Assembly: GCA_002712305.1 (NCBI GenBank)
Contig: PATE01000115.1
Span: 1 to 43,434, forward strand
DNA: 43,434 nucleotides
Reading direction: 5' to 3'
From: Gemmatimonadota bacterium
GTDB lineage: Bacteria > Latescibacterota > UBA2968 > UBA8231
In this document: piece by piece, positions 16,737 through 25,900 of the stretch
Layout of the letters: every line of letters starts with the position of its first letter
How positions within the stretch are numbered: the stretch's first letter is position 1
Notes under the pieces: generated by a model
The model's database searches: none
Told to the model about the DNA's origin: nothing
Seen by the model: only the letters and a program-made list of their open reading frames with translations
Position numbers and translations under genes: made by a program

Positions 16737-17894
16737 CTACCGCAGGTAGAAGATCAACCCCCAGGTCAGATCCAGGACGATGATGGCGAAAATGGAACTG
16801 ACCACGGCTGACGTCGTCGCATTGCCCACCCCTGCGGCGCCACCGCGGAACTGCAGTCCGCGAAACACGGAGATGATCGTAATCACCCAGGCGAAGGAGA
16901 GGGATTTGATCAGCCCTGTGATGATATCCTTCAGCAACAATGCGTTTGTGACGCGGTTGAAGAAGGTGGCTGGGGAGATGTCCAGAGAAAGAACGCCCGT
17001 GACCGTTCCACCCAGAAGCCCCACGAAGTCTGCCATGATCGTCAGCAGAGGGACGCTGAGCAGCATGGCCCACATCTTGGGGACGGCCACGAGTTTCAGT
17101 GGATCGATGGCCATCGTGCGCAGCGCGTCGATCTCTTCGGTGAACTTCATCGTCGCGATTTCGGCGGCGAAGGCGGACCCGGATCGTCCCGCGATCATGA
17201 TCGCAGTCATGAGCGGTCCCAACTCTCGAGTGATCCCGATGGCCAGCAGGTCGGCCACCAGAACGTTGGCGCCGAACTGCCGGAGCTGAGCCGCCGCTTG
17301 AAGGGTCGACACGCCTCCCACGAGAAACAGAACGAGGGTAACGATGGTCAGTCCCTGGGCGCCGATGATGCTGGCCTGCTCGACAAACGAACCGCGGCGC
17401 ATCCCACGCTGTTGAAAGAGGCTTGTGAAGGTGGCCCAGGTGAGATCGGACATGACGTAGAGGAACTGCAAAGCTGCATTGACGTCGCGGAAGGCTCGGT
17501 CACCGACGCGATCGAGCAGATGTTCAGCGGTCTCCTCGATCTGCTTCGGCTCATGAGCCTCGGCCCCAGGCTTGGCCCCAGACTCAGACTCAGACTCGAC
17601 AACAACCTCCGTGGAGGCCTTTGCCACCGCCTCATAGAAGCCCAGCAGAGACTCGGGAAGGTGACCCACCTCGATTTGCCGTCCGAGCGTCGCTGCAACG
17701 ACCGGCAACCGTCGAACCCATACGGCGCCACCGGTGTCGATGCGGTCGACGGTGCTCAGATCGATCCGCAGGCCTGAAGCGGGGTTGGTGAGCAGGAGTC
17801 GGCGCAACTCGGCATCGGCGTCGGCGACGCTGGCCACCGTCAAGGCACCCGAGACGCGAAGGACGTCGTCGCTCAGTTCGAGGCGCGCCGTCAT
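16737..17894 (-). CDS. STAS-MlaE fusion permease of an MCE lipid transporter
   Basis: 385 aa. Residues 1-~95 form a STAS domain of the MlaB type (LSDDVLRVSGALTVASV, then IDLSTVDRIDTGGAVWV). An acidic linker (~100-125), encoded partly by a hexanucleotide repeat (17581-17597), precedes an MlaE/DUF140 permease (~130-385) with five or six membrane segments and the characteristic IGITRELGPLMTAIMIAGRSGSAFAAE and MKFTEEIDALRTM coupling-helix blocks. In E. coli MlaB and MlaE are separate subunits; here they are fused, an arrangement also found elsewhere. Its partners are the adjacent ATPase, MCE protein, lipoprotein and barrel. Confidence 0.92.
   Translation of the reverse strand: MTARLELSDDVLRVSGALTVASVADADAELRRLLLTNPASGLRIDLSTVDRIDTGGAVWVRRLPVVAATLGRQIEVGHLPESLLGFYEAVAKASTEVVVESESESGAKPGAEAHEPKQIEETAEHLLDRVGDRAFRDVNAALQFLYVMSDLTWATFTSLFQQRGMRRGSFVEQASIIGAQGLTIVTLVLFLVGGVSTLQAAAQLRQFGANVLVADLLAIGITRELGPLMTAIMIAGRSGSAFAAEIATMKFTEEIDALRTMAIDPLKLVAVPKMWAMLLSVPLLTIMADFVGLLGGTVTGVLSLDISPATFFNRVTNALLLKDIITGLIKSLSFAWVITIISVFRGLQFRGGAAGVGNATTSAVVSSIFAIIVLDLTWGLIFYLR
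17581..17597. repeat. Short hexanucleotide tandem repeat in the STAS-MlaE linker
   Basis: GACTCA is repeated almost three times (17581-17597), coding for SESESE in the linker between STAS domain and permease. Copy-number change in steps of six would keep the frame, so it would alter only linker length. Confidence 0.5.
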
Positions 17895-17901
17895 GGCGGG
17901 A

Positions 17902-19416
17902 TCAGAAGAAGCGGGAGAAGCGCAGCAGGACCTGCTCGCGACCCTGGGTATCGTCGAGCGTCTGGTTGCGTTCCAGGTCTGCGACGAGATCGAGGTTGAT
18001 GAAACTGGTCAACACGATGCGCAGTCGATTCTTCCACGTGAAAAACCAGTCTGCGCGGTCTCGTGAGGTCATGAGCAGATCGAACTCGGAGTCGAGGTTT
18101 ACGTAGCGTGAAAGACGTGCATCCATGATCAGCAGCGCTTCGAGTCCGGTGCTGGATGTCGACTCCAGTTCGGTGATGGTACGCTGGTCGTCGACTTCAC
18201 CGAGTTTGAAGTTGTCCGTCACCAGGGTTTGCTGTGCGCCCACACCCAGACGAAGGTCCATGTTGAGGGCAAAGCTGCGGATCAACTGTGAGTTGATGCC
18301 CACACCTTCACGAAAGGTGAGAGGCGAAAGGGCTGGGGCCAGGGTCAGTTCCTCACGGCTCTGGAGTGTATCGACGGCGCCGCTCTTCAGGGTGCGCACC
18401 ACGTCTTGAGGGGATGCGAAACGCGCATCATCTGAAAACAGTGTGGTCTGCACAACGCCACGCAGATAAGGCCCAAAGCGCGGTGACAATCTGCGGATAT
18501 ACGTGGCCCGTACTTCGGCGCGATCCGTACTCTTTCTCAGATCTTCACCCTCTTCTTTCGTCGCCCCTTCCTCTAGAATGACCCGGATGCTGGCAAAGTC
18601 ACGATCGGTACTGTAGCGGGTTCGATTGAAGACCTGCACTGTGAAGTTGAGGGAGGCCCGATCGTCACCACCGGTGTTCTGGGAGGTGTTCAGCTGAGCC
18701 GCCCCCGACAATTCGGTCTGCGAGACAACCGATGTCGCCGAGCGAAAGGCCTGGGATTGCTCTACGAGGCGCGGGTAGAAACCGATGAAGTCTCCCGATC
18801 CTGAATCAAAGATGAGATTTCTCTGGGTGAGGGTTCCGGGCTGCAGCTGCACACTGAACTTGCGGATCGTCGTGAAAGACTCACCCACTCGGACGATGTG
18901 ATAGACGCCTGGTTTGAGCAGCCACGTGCGTACTCGTTCGCCGCGTTCCTCTTCGATTCCGAAACCGAGACCATAGGTCTCACCCGTGGTGGCATCGAGG
19001 ATCTCGTAGCTCTCGTTGACGGCGGTTCGTGTATTGTCGAGCACGTCGATGACCAGACCGGACCAGTCCGGTTTCAGCAACGTCCGTTCGCCATCGAAGA
19101 TCGGTACGGTCTTGCTGAATCGCTGCGCGATCGCACCGGATCCGAAAAACAGCTCATAGGTACCCGGGTCGAGCGGGATCCCGATCCCGGGTGACGCAGA
19201 TGAAACGATCCGGCCGTCACGCCAGATCTGATAGCTCGGTTCATTGCCCAGGGTCATGGCCGGGACGAAGAGCAGTCCCTTGCCTTTCGGGATCAACACC
19301 TGATCCTGCTGCAACTGAGCCCGGGCCGGCAGCGCGGTCCACGTGCTCTCGTCAGCCGATGCAAGCACGACCGATCCGATAAGCAGAGCCGCTGCAATTC
19401 CGCTTCGTCGGCTCAT
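17902..19416 (-). CDS. Predicted outer-membrane beta-barrel protein of the MCE operon
   Basis: 504 aa with an N-terminal signal peptide (SGIAAALLIGSVVLASA, residues ~5-21). Residues ~22-210 are beta-rich and look like small Ig/PEGA-like modules (PLDPGTYELFFGSG, LLKPGVYHIVRVG, each ending a GxY strand). Residues ~210-504 alternate polar and hydrophobic residues with many Tyr/Phe/Arg and end in RFSRFF, the aromatic C-terminus expected of a Bam-inserted barrel. I do not recognise the family. Its place between the auxiliary lipoprotein (4-nt overlap) and the STAS-MlaE gene (7-nt gap) suggests an outer-membrane partner for lipid exchange, which is inference. Confidence 0.75.
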   Translation of the reverse strand: MSRRSGIAAALLIGSVVLASADESTWTALPARAQLQQDQVLIPKGKGLLFVPAMTLGNEPSYQIWRDGRIVSSASPGIGIPLDPGTYELFFGSGAIAQRFSKTVPIFDGERTLLKPDWSGLVIDVLDNTRTAVNESYEILDATTGETYGLGFGIEEERGERVRTWLLKPGVYHIVRVGESFTTIRKFSVQLQPGTLTQRNLIFDSGSGDFIGFYPRLVEQSQAFRSATSVVSQTELSGAAQLNTSQNTGGDDRASLNFTVQVFNRTRYSTDRDFASIRVILEEGATKEEGEDLRKSTDRAEVRATYIRRLSPRFGPYLRGVVQTTLFSDDARFASPQDVVRTLKSGAVDTLQSREELTLAPALSPLTFREGVGINSQLIRSFALNMDLRLGVGAQQTLVTDNFKLGEVDDQRTITELESTSSTGLEALLIMDARLSRYVNLDSEFDLLMTSRDRADWFFTWKNRLRIVLTSFINLDLVADLERNQTLDDTQGREQVLLRFSRFF

Positions 19417-20228
19417 GGCTCCTCCTGCGTAATCAGCGTTCCGGGCAGCACGACGTAGTCTTTCGTCGAGCGTGGCATCTCCTCTTCCTGGGCCTTGGGG
19501 AGCGTGTCCACGGCGGCATCGCCATTCTGATTGTCGAGCAGGACAGCAATGTCTCGGCCCTCAGCCTGCAGCTTGCGCAGCAACATCCGGCGGTCAATCT
19601 CGTAGATCGAACGCTCCACGTTGAAGCGCAGCAACTCGCGCAGGGCGCGGACGGAGATCACGGGATCTCGATCGAAGACCTCCTCCTCGACGGGGTCGAA
19701 ATTCCGCTGCCAGATGATCGTATTCTGCCGGTCGAGCAACTGCATGCTCACGTCAAGCGTAACAAACCATCGATCTCCGCTGTCATGGCGCTCGATGGCG
19801 GCAACGGAGCCCGTGAGTGTAAAGTCGGGGGCGTCGTCGAGGAATTCCTGACGAACATCGGTGAACAGCTGCGCTTGCTTCAGGTAGGATTCGACGGCGT
19901 CGGTGATCATATCACTCGGGCGAACACCCCACACATTGTCGGGGTCGAAGCGAACCTCCTCCGGGGAGAGGCGGAAGACGATCTGGTCGCGTTCGTAGAA
20001 GCGAGAGACGGAAAACTCTTCGAGCTGCACTCGATATTCGTATGGCCGTTCCGACAGGGGCATGGACAGACGCAGCGGAAGAGCTTCGATGACGAATTGA
20101 CGCCTGACACGTCGTTCTGCCTTGCCGCCGATCAACTGGGTGCAGGAAGACAACCACAGGCAAGCGCCCAGACAAATGGGGAGGATCCAGATTCTGCCAA
20201 CGAAGTTTCGCATCTTGACCACGCTCAT
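19413..20228 (-). CDS. ABC-type transport auxiliary lipoprotein (PqiC-like)
   Basis: 271 aa. A signal sequence ends in the lipobox LSSC (Cys29), so this is a lipoprotein. The body matches the auxiliary lipoprotein family of MCE systems (PqiC/YmbA type): a YRVQLEEFSVSRFYERDQIVFRLS segment corresponds to the 'xxVxxFxVxxxYxxxxIVYR' start, followed by a DMITDAVESYLKQAQLFTDV helix, a TLTGSVAAIERHD strand and a VSMQLLDRQNTIIWQRNFD segment. The C-terminal ~45 residues are disordered. In PqiABC the lipoprotein sits at the outer membrane. Four-nt overlaps on both sides tie it to the MCE gene and the barrel gene. Confidence 0.85.
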   Translation of the reverse strand: MSVVKMRNFVGRIWILPICLGACLWLSSCTQLIGGKAERRVRRQFVIEALPLRLSMPLSERPYEYRVQLEEFSVSRFYERDQIVFRLSPEEVRFDPDNVWGVRPSDMITDAVESYLKQAQLFTDVRQEFLDDAPDFTLTGSVAAIERHDSGDRWFVTLDVSMQLLDRQNTIIWQRNFDPVEEEVFDRDPVISVRALRELLRFNVERSIYEIDRRMLLRKLQAEGRDIAVLLDNQNGDAAVDTLPKAQEEEMPRSTKDYVVLPGTLITQEEP

Positions 20229-21193
20229 TCCTCACGACCTCGAATCAGGATCGACGGATCTTCACGAATCAATTCCGTCGCCTGTCTCACGTTGAGCAGC
20301 GTTTCCTCGAGATTCTCCATAGCATCGAGAAGACTCTTTCGCCCCTGAAGAACGGTCCGATCGATGTGCAGAGCTGTCGTGTCGATATTGCCCGCCATCG
20401 TGGTCAGTTGTGTCATCAACTCGGGCAAAGGCCCCTCCAACTGATGCCGAAGAGCTTTCACGGCCAGGTGCAGATCGTTGGCGGTCTCTCGCATCTGCTC
20501 GGAGGCCACCGCATGATGCAGAGAATCCATGGTGGCTCGCATGTTCTGCGTCGTGGCTGCGAGATGTTCCGTCATGGCTGCCATATTACGGATCGAGGCG
20601 TGCAGCTCGTTTTCGTTTTCGGATAGGAGCGTGTTCGCCGTCTCCATCACATTGCCGCCCGAGGTGAGCAGGCGATTGAACTGGTGCTGATTCTCGGGGT
20701 TGGTCAACTCTCCGAGATTCGAGATGAGCATCTCGATCTTGTTCAGTAGAACATCCGCCCGTTCCTCCATGTTGGCGAAAAAGGTCCCCTTCGCAGGAAT
20801 GGTCGAACCTGGTGGCAGGGGAGGCGAGTCGTTCGAACCGGCAACCAGTTCAATGTATTTGAGCCCCGTCACGCCCTGGCTGAACAACAGAGCCTGCGTA
20901 TCCTGCCGGATGGCATTGGGAATCTTCTTCGCCTCGAGAGAGATGTCGACGACGATGAGACTGATGTCTTCGGCAGAGACGCGTGTGTTTTCGACGCGAC
21001 CCACGGTAACGCCCTGATACTTCACCGGGTCGCCGGCGGTGAGCCCGCCAATCGATCGCTCGAACTCGATGCTGTAGTCAATCCGCTGGCGCAAAAGCTG
21101 AGCACCCGCGACGACGAGCAGGAATCCCGCCAGCACACAGGAGCTGAAGATGAGGAACAGTGCGAGGCGGATCTTCTGGGCTCGGGTAGCCAA
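20225..21193 (-). CDS. MCE-domain protein (MlaD-like)
   Basis: 322 aa. A single N-terminal transmembrane segment (~10-33, LALFLIFSSCVLAGFLLVVAGA) is followed by one MCE domain (~38-115: YSIEFERSIGGLTAGDPVKYQGVTVG and later ALLFSQGVTGLKYIEL), which forms the hexameric periplasmic lipid tunnel in MlaD. Residues ~145-310 are long helices with repeated Asn/Thr/Met, as in PqiB/Mce-type tails that may extend the tunnel toward the outer membrane. The start appears to be TTG at 21193: no in-frame ATG precedes the transmembrane segment, and no strong ribosome binding site is visible. It is the first gene of the six-gene operon and overlaps the auxiliary lipoprotein gene by 4 nt. Confidence 0.93.
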   Translation of the reverse strand: MATRAQKIRLALFLIFSSCVLAGFLLVVAGAQLLRQRIDYSIEFERSIGGLTAGDPVKYQGVTVGRVENTRVSAEDISLIVVDISLEAKKIPNAIRQDTQALLFSQGVTGLKYIELVAGSNDSPPLPPGSTIPAKGTFFANMEERADVLLNKIEMLISNLGELTNPENQHQFNRLLTSGGNVMETANTLLSENENELHASIRNMAAMTEHLAATTQNMRATMDSLHHAVASEQMRETANDLHLAVKALRHQLEGPLPELMTQLTTMAGNIDTTALHIDRTVLQGRKSLLDAMENLEETLLNVRQATELIREDPSILIRGREE

Positions 21194-21383
21194 ACCATGT
21201 GTCGACGTGAAGAGAGAAGAGATCCGTGATGGTGATACTCGAGTGCACGATCAAGTTTCGTCATGCACTCCAGCCAACCGCGAGATTGCTGGTTCATCCA
21301 GCAGCCACGACGGGCGCCCAATATGATGAAACGGGTGAACTCATACAAGGCGTTGAACCAAGGTGAGTGTGATTCTCAAGGCG

Positions 21384-21480
21384 GTGACCGTGGTCACACA
21401 TCCTATCCTTTGCCAACCGGTGGGCCACGGTGGCCGTGTCAGATGGGTTGGGTCTCCGTGCCAGAGATGTTGGTTAACCA
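21384..21480. repeat. Cluster of three short palindromes upstream of the MCE operon
   Basis: The 288-nt gap between the lipid-kinase stop and the MCE start contains GTGACC-GT-GGTCAC (21384-21397), GGCCAC-G-GTGGCC (21423-21435) and TGGTTAACCA (21471-21480). None is followed by a T-run in the minus-strand direction. They could be operators for the MCE operon or 3'-end structures of the kinase transcript; no other gene-like content was seen in the gap. Confidence 0.35.
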
Positions 21481-21481
21481 G

Positions 21482-22411
21482 TCAGGGGTCAAGGGGTCGC
21501 GGGGCCAGAACGGTCAACGCCTCTGGGATCACCTGCAGCATCGCAGGTGTGTGCGCGAGACGTTCGCCGTCGGCGTGTAGCACTTGCCCAACGCCGTCGA
21601 GGGACTCGACACGCAACCAGGACGTGCGTTCGACGCGCACGGCCGCGTTGCCGATGTGGCGACCGCGTAGCGCCCGTGGAAGGAGCCTCATGATGGAGAG
21701 CCGGGACATCGAGCCGTCGACGATGACGATGTCGAGCAGTCCGTCCGTCGGCTGAGCGTCGGGAGCAATCTGAATGCCGCCGCCGTAAGAGGCGGTATTG
21801 GCCGTCGCCACCAGCCAGCAGGAACTCTCGATTCGACCAAAGTCTCCCTCGAGACGCAGCGGGCGAGGCCGATACGTGGCCAAGGTCTTCAACGTCGTCC
21901 ATACATAACCGATCGTCCCAGGGAGCCTGACGCGGCCGGTGAGTTTCGCTTCGCTCACCTCGGCATCGAGACCCACGGCGGCCACCGTGACAAATCGGCG
22001 TTCACCACAGCCAACCAGATCGATACGCCGCGAATGCCCCGCGAGAAGGATGTCGATGGCCTCCGGCCCAGTTGGAATTCCCACGGCTCTGCACAGATCA
22101 TTTCCACTGCCACTGGGAAGGAAACCGATCGGAACCTCGGCTGGAATGGGGGCCTGCAGGACTTCGTTGATTGTGCCATCACCACCGGCGATCACGATCG
22201 TCGTTGTGTCATCGGCCAGGGCCTGCTTCGCCGCCTCCGTGGACTGACCGACTGCGTGCCCCCACAGGACATTCGTCTCGATACCCGCTTTGCCAAGGGC
22301 AACCGAGCAACGTTCGACGGCCTGCCGAGCCCGTCCACGCCCCGCATAAGCATTGGCGATGATGGTCCAGGGGCCCTGTGCCGCTGAGTTTGTCATCACC
22401 GGCATGGACAT
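21482..22411 (-). CDS. Diacylglycerol-kinase-family lipid kinase (YegS/DgkB-like)
   Basis: 309 aa. N-terminal catalytic domain with IIANAYAGRGRARQ, the nucleotide-binding IVIAGGDGTINEVL and FLPSGSGNDLCRAVG, all diagnostic of the DAGK catalytic fold. The C-terminal beta domain contains AAVGLDAEVSEA, YGGGIQIAPDAQPTDGLLDI and LHADGE, which supply the remaining metal and substrate residues. Such enzymes phosphorylate diacylglycerol or related lipids with ATP at the membrane surface. It lies 288 nt upstream of the MCE operon in the same direction and starts back-to-back with the plus-strand lipid genes. The exact start (ATG 22411, 22405 or 22396) cannot be chosen because no clear ribosome binding site is seen. 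Confidence 0.9.
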   Translation of the reverse strand: MSMPVMTNSAAQGPWTIIANAYAGRGRARQAVERCSVALGKAGIETNVLWGHAVGQSTEAAKQALADDTTTIVIAGGDGTINEVLQAPIPAEVPIGFLPSGSGNDLCRAVGIPTGPEAIDILLAGHSRRIDLVGCGERRFVTVAAVGLDAEVSEAKLTGRVRLPGTIGYVWTTLKTLATYRPRPLRLEGDFGRIESSCWLVATANTASYGGGIQIAPDAQPTDGLLDIVIVDGSMSRLSIMRLLPRALRGRHIGNAAVRVERTSWLRVESLDGVGQVLHADGERLAHTPAMLQVIPEALTVLAPRPLDP

Positions 22412-22446
22412 CGTGAGAGGGAGAATGGTCTCTGGTCTGTCATGGG

Positions 22447-22770
22447 ATGGGCAAGATAGGGAGTGGGGCCTCCGGTGCCGATCTCGGCTCTTTGGGGCGG
22501 CCCCAGGTCGCCCGGCGCGTCGGGGGCGACTACTTTCAGGTCAAGATGAGGAAGAAGCGACTCAGCGGCGAAGACCTACGGCGGTCCATCAAGGACCAGG
22601 TTCGCCATCCCTATATCACAGGGCAGGGCCTAGATAAAAGTGATGATGAACGTGATTCGGAAGGTCGCGATTCATCGGCATCCGAAGGCGCTGGTACGTC
22701 CGAGGCGGCGAACTCGGAGCCAGCGTGGTCAGCGTCTGACCAGACCGACCCAGACCGGAGCGACTCCTGA
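22447..22770 (+). CDS. Possible small protein with basic centre and acidic tail
   Basis: A 107-aa frame in the 578-nt gap between the lipid kinase and the ElbD-like gene. The first ~60 codons have high third-position GC and code for a basic segment (VKMRKKRLSGEDLRRSIKD), whereas the tail is Ser/Asp/Glu-rich and disordered. No homology is recognised and no convincing ribosome binding site precedes the ATG. The tail's codon use is less gene-like, so the true end could differ. From 22771 to 22989 I see nothing definite. Confidence 0.4.
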   Translation: MGKIGSGASGADLGSLGRPQVARRVGGDYFQVKMRKKRLSGEDLRRSIKDQVRHPYITGQGLDKSDDERDSEGRDSSASEGAGTSEAANSEPAWSASDQTDPDRSDS

Positions 22771-22989
22771 CGCGCTGAGCAGTCGGCCTCTTGCACAGGG
22801 CCCGCAAGACTGGCCAGGTAGAGGGCTCGGCTCACAGGGGGGTCCATGGCGCCAACTCGAGGTGCGCACTATATTCCGCAATCGCCGTAACTTGCAGTTT
22901 CCGCTCCGTTTACGGCGTATTTCTCGTCCTGATACGGCGTCTCGCTGCTGCCCTCCTGCCATGTCTCCCCAACCCATGCTCATTGAACG

Positions 22990-25900
22990 ATGATCCGCCA
23001 ATATTTCCGTGGTCGCTGCCTTCTGGTCACGGGCGGAACCGGTTTTGTCGGTCAGGCGCTGATCGCCAAGATCCTGACCGGTCTTGGAGACGAGGTGGAG
23101 CGGATCTATGCAATCATCCGGCCTCGCCGCCGGGCGGATGGGCAGATCGTGGAGCCCGCACAGCGATTGATCGAACTGTATGAGTCCTCTCTGTTCGACG
23201 CCTTACGCAGCGATCCGGATCGATGGGAGAGCCTGAAGCAGAAGGTCATCCCCATCGCCATCGACGAGCGGCAAGCGGATCTGGGACTGTCACCGGAGGA
23301 TCGTCAGCGGATCGTGGCCGAAGTGGACACGATCTTCAACAGTGCCGCCACGGTGGTATTCGATGAGCCCCTCAGCGTTTCGCTGCAGGCCAATATCGAT
23401 GGACCCATGGCACTGCTTGAACTCGCCCATGAGAGTGCCAAGAAGCATGGCAAACAGGTGCACTTCGTCCACGTGTCCACCGCCTACGTCAACGGTCAGC
23501 GACATGGGGTCATCGCCGACGAGGAACTGCCCCTCGATCGGGATATGCGGCAGGTCATCGACGGTTTGCCACCAGGCTACGATCCCATCGCCGATATTGC
23601 GGACTGCCGTGCCGTGTGCGAACGAACCGAGCAGCAGTCTCGATCCGATGAACACATCCGCCGATTCAAACGAGAGATTCTGGCACAGCACAAGAGCCTT
23701 TCCCGGAAACTGACCAAGAGCCGTCTGGATCGACTGACCGAGGAGCGCCGTCAGCGCTGGGTCGATCGGCGTCTTGTCGACGAGGGGATGGAACGCGCAC
23801 GAGCTCACGGCTGGAACGATGTGTACACCTATACCAAAGCCGTTGGTGAGCAGGTGCTCACGCTGAATCGAGGCTCCCTGCCCCTGGTCATCGTTCGACC
23901 GAGCATCATCGAGAGCAGTCTGCAGGAGCCGGAGCCGGGTTGGATCACCGGGCTCAAGGTGATGGATCCGCTGCTGGCCGCTTACGGTCGCGGAATGGTG
24001 CCGGATTTTCCTGCTCGACCCGATGTCATCCTCGATCTGATTCCCGTGGACAAGGTGGTCAATTCCACCCTCGCTGCTGCGACGACAGCCAACGCCGAGC
24101 AGGTCCTCGTCTACCACATCTCTACAGGCGACGAGAATCCTGTTCGAGTACACGAAGTATTCGAGCACGTGCGTGGCCACTTTCTCGCCATGCCCATGAT
24201 CGATCGCGATGGCAAGTCGCCGAAGCTGCCCCAATGGCGATATCCATCGGTGCGCATGTTCCGGTTCATCTTCCATCTGTTGTACATGTGGCCGATTCAA
24301 CTGCGCGAGTGGTTTGGTAGCAGGACGCCCTTCTACACGATATCTAGTCGGCAGCGGCGTTTTCTGGGTACGGCGAAGGTTCGCCTGCAGCGGGTGCTCT
24401 ACTACACGGACATCTATCACCCCTACACGAATCTCGATTGCCGCTTCAAGACGACGTCGACGCGGACGCTCTTCGAAGCGCTCCCCGCCGATGAGCAGCG
24501 TGCCTTCAACCTGGATGTGCGCGGCATCGATTGGGCCCACTATATCGGCAAGGTCCACATCGCCGGCCTGCGGCGGCATGTGCTGCGTGAAGATCTGGAC
24601 AGGGAACTGCCCGAATCGCCAGATGAGCTGGGCGCCATCGAGCAGCGTCTGCATGCAGAGGAGCAGATTCACACGCTTGCAGATCTGCTGCGTTGGTCAT
24701 GTGAACGTCACGCCGGTCGCGTGGCGCTGCAGATCCAGCGCCAGGGGCATCTGGAATGTTGGACCTACGATCAACTGGTCGTGGAGGTAGGGCGTCGCGC
24801 TGGTCACTGGCAGCGGCTCGGACTCGCAGCAGGTGATCGTGTGCTGCTGCAGGGCGCCAACGGCCCGGAGTGGGTGCAGTCCTACTTCGCCGCCACCATT
24901 TCCGGTCTCGCTGTCGTGCCCGTGGATCCGCAGACCCAGGTCGACGAGATCGAGCGGTTGATCGAGTACGTCGATGCTCGCGCCCTGATCGCTGAACCTC
25001 AGGTGCTCAGTGCCGTCCACGATGCCGATCTGGCCAGGATCGAGCTCCACAGCGGCCGCATGAATGACCAGCCGATTACCGACGGCCCCTTCGACGAGCC
25101 AGCGATCGACCCACAGATGGAGGCCTCCATCATCTTCACGTCGGGGACCCTGGTGGATCCGCGAGGGGTGGTGCTCACCCACGCTAACTTCGTCGCCGAC
25201 GTGCTGGCCCTGGCCGAAGTGCAACCTGTGGATTCGACAGATCAAATCCTGTCGCTCCTGCCGCTTCATCACGGCCTCGAGTTCACAGGAGGGTTGTTGA
25301 TGTCTCTGTGGGGCGGGGCCACGACGAGTTTTCTCGATGGCCTCAACAGTCGTCGAATCGTGGAGACGATGACGGCGACGGGCACGACGGCCCTGATCGC
25401 GGTGCCGCGGATCCTTCAACTGCTCGTGGATCGCCTGCGCCGGGTTGCACCGGCCGGGGCCGCGGGTGAGGGACCCGAGGCAGAGGCGTTGAAGCGGCTT
25501 CGATTGGTCGTCAGTGGCGGTGCTCCATTGAGCGGCCGTCTGTTCGACGCCTGCGAGGAGCTGGGTTTCCATGTCCACGAAGGCTACGGACTTACCGAGG
25601 CGGCACCCATCGTGACCGTCAATCCGCCCGGCCGCCCCCGTCGCGGCTCGGTGGGCCAGGCGCTGCCAGGGATCGAGATCCGTATCGATTCAGCCACAGA
25701 GATTGGAGATGGTGGTGACGTGCCGCTCGGTGAAGTGCTGGTGAGAGGCGGAAACGTTATGGCCGGTTACCTCGGGCGCCCAGACATCACCGAGACGTGC
25801 CTCGCCGACGGGTGGCTGCACACAGGGGACTTGGGTTACCTCGATACGGAGGGGTATCTGTATCTCGAGGGTCGCGCGAAGGATCTGATCCTCACCGGCG

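Noticed and set aside
23290-24672. Long 460-aa minus-strand frame inside the ElbD-like gene
   Set aside because: Antisense to the well-conserved reductase domain; the frame is a GC-rich shadow without recognisable motifs.
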